47,629 nucleotides of DNA, from NCBI RefSeq assembly GCF_004118635.1, contig NZ_SDGU01000056.1, positions 1 through 47,629 on the forward strand. The letters run 5' to 3'. Source of the DNA: Chlorobaculum sp. 24CR (GTDB lineage: Bacteria > Bacteroidota > Chlorobiia > Chlorobiales > Chlorobiaceae). Of this stretch, positions 47,307-47,629 are shown in pieces (position 1 is the stretch's first letter; every line of letters begins with the position of its first letter). The notes below the pieces were generated by a model. That model searched no databases. It was not told where the DNA came from and was given only the letters and a program-made list of their open reading frames with translations. A program made the translations under genes and the position numbers.

Positions 47307-47629
47307 TACCGTACTGTCTGGTTAAAACTGGAATTGCAACAAAAAAGTGGCCGCATTGTCAATAACCGTTTCCCTTGCCGCTCATGCTTTGGATCATCCG
47401 GTACCCGGATAGTTTTTTCCTGAATGATTTGCTGGCGTACGGTACGCCACGATCAGAATGGAAGAGGACTCCTGCTGAGTGAATAACCGATGATCTCCCG
47501 ATTGAAGAGTTCCATAATCACCGTGAGGTACTACCAACCGCTATCGGTCCACAAGCAGGTCATATCGCTCGTCCAGGTCTCGAACGGCATATCCGGGGAG
47601 AAGTCCTGATTCAGGAAATTCGTTTTCCT
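47307..47629 (-). pseudogene. Decayed IS3-family transposase (OrfB, rve domain), cut by window edge
   Basis: Read on the minus strand, the end of the window encodes NFLNQDFSPDMPFETWTSDM (integrase-core start with the DDE Asp) and [13 protein letters not shown]. After a frame change it continues as [20 protein letters not shown] and MSGKGNGY, then DNAA. These are typical IS3-family OrfB pieces. Stops interrupt the frame, about 60 residues are missing between YSLS and LFHSDRG, and the C-terminal part is lost. The bases near 47310-47330 (GTACTGTCTGG...) may be the remaining inverted-repeat end. It is not functional. Confidence 0.8.

Overview
The window is chromosomal DNA from a green sulfur bacterium (Chlorobi), most likely Chlorobaculum or a close relative. 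The evidence is a BchY-type chlorophyllide reductase subunit (26.2-27.4 kb), an anaerobic HemN, MenF/MenD/MenH menaquinone genes, citrate synthase and succinyl-CoA synthetase beta, dense gene packing, high-GC core genes and mostly weak Shine-Dalgarno sites. The genus is inferred from gene content; no database was searched.

Layout. (1) 1-0.24 kb: 5' part of menH on the minus strand. (2) 0.24-6.7 kb: a plus-strand type III restriction-modification operon (mod, a DUF1016/YhcG nuclease, res), preceded by a decayed fragment of a type I hsdM gene. (3) 6.7-11.7 kb: plus-strand accessory genes: a Cys-rich unknown, a TfoX-N protein, a SWIM zinc-finger protein, a DinB-like protein, HicAB and an arylamine N-acetyltransferase. 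(4) 11.9-16.4 kb, minus: rhodanese, menD, menF and a TPR lipoprotein. About 11.7 kb of unrelated genes separate menH from the rhodanese gene (12.4 kb from menD), so the men cluster looks split by insertion. (5) 16.5-20.6 kb: a metal-binding HMA protein, tRNA-Asp, citrate synthase, gatC, a DUF167 gene, dtd and kdsB. (6) 20.6-23.8 kb, minus: a translationally coupled three-gene cassette (HEPN-like protein, ParA/MinD-like ATPase with a KGGVGRST P-loop, second P-loop NTPase). This is the best candidate here for an undescribed, possibly defensive, system. (7) 23.8-27.4 kb: xseA, an HU-like/SPOR membrane protein and bchY. (8) 27.4-30.9 kb: an AT-rich island with a DUF2442 protein, a class III Fic protein and a two-gene operon of unknown function. 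(9) 30.9-40.6 kb: DUF3098 protein, class III aminotransferase, small membrane protein, type II NADH dehydrogenase, DUF985 cupin, purE, hemN, Gfo/Idh/MocA oxidoreductase, SMR exporter and ABC-F ATPase. (10) 40.8-45.0 kb: a TolC-MacA-MacB type tripartite efflux operon. (11) 45.0-47.6 kb: an RNA-like intergenic region with strong terminators, sucC, tadA and the wreck of an IS3-family transposase.

The core genes serve quinone, bacteriochlorophyll and haem synthesis and the TCA-cycle reactions. The accessory blocks are mostly genome defence and toxin-antitoxin functions. Two copies of a ~112-bp hairpin repeat, plus an inverted partial third copy, lie in gaps between genes.
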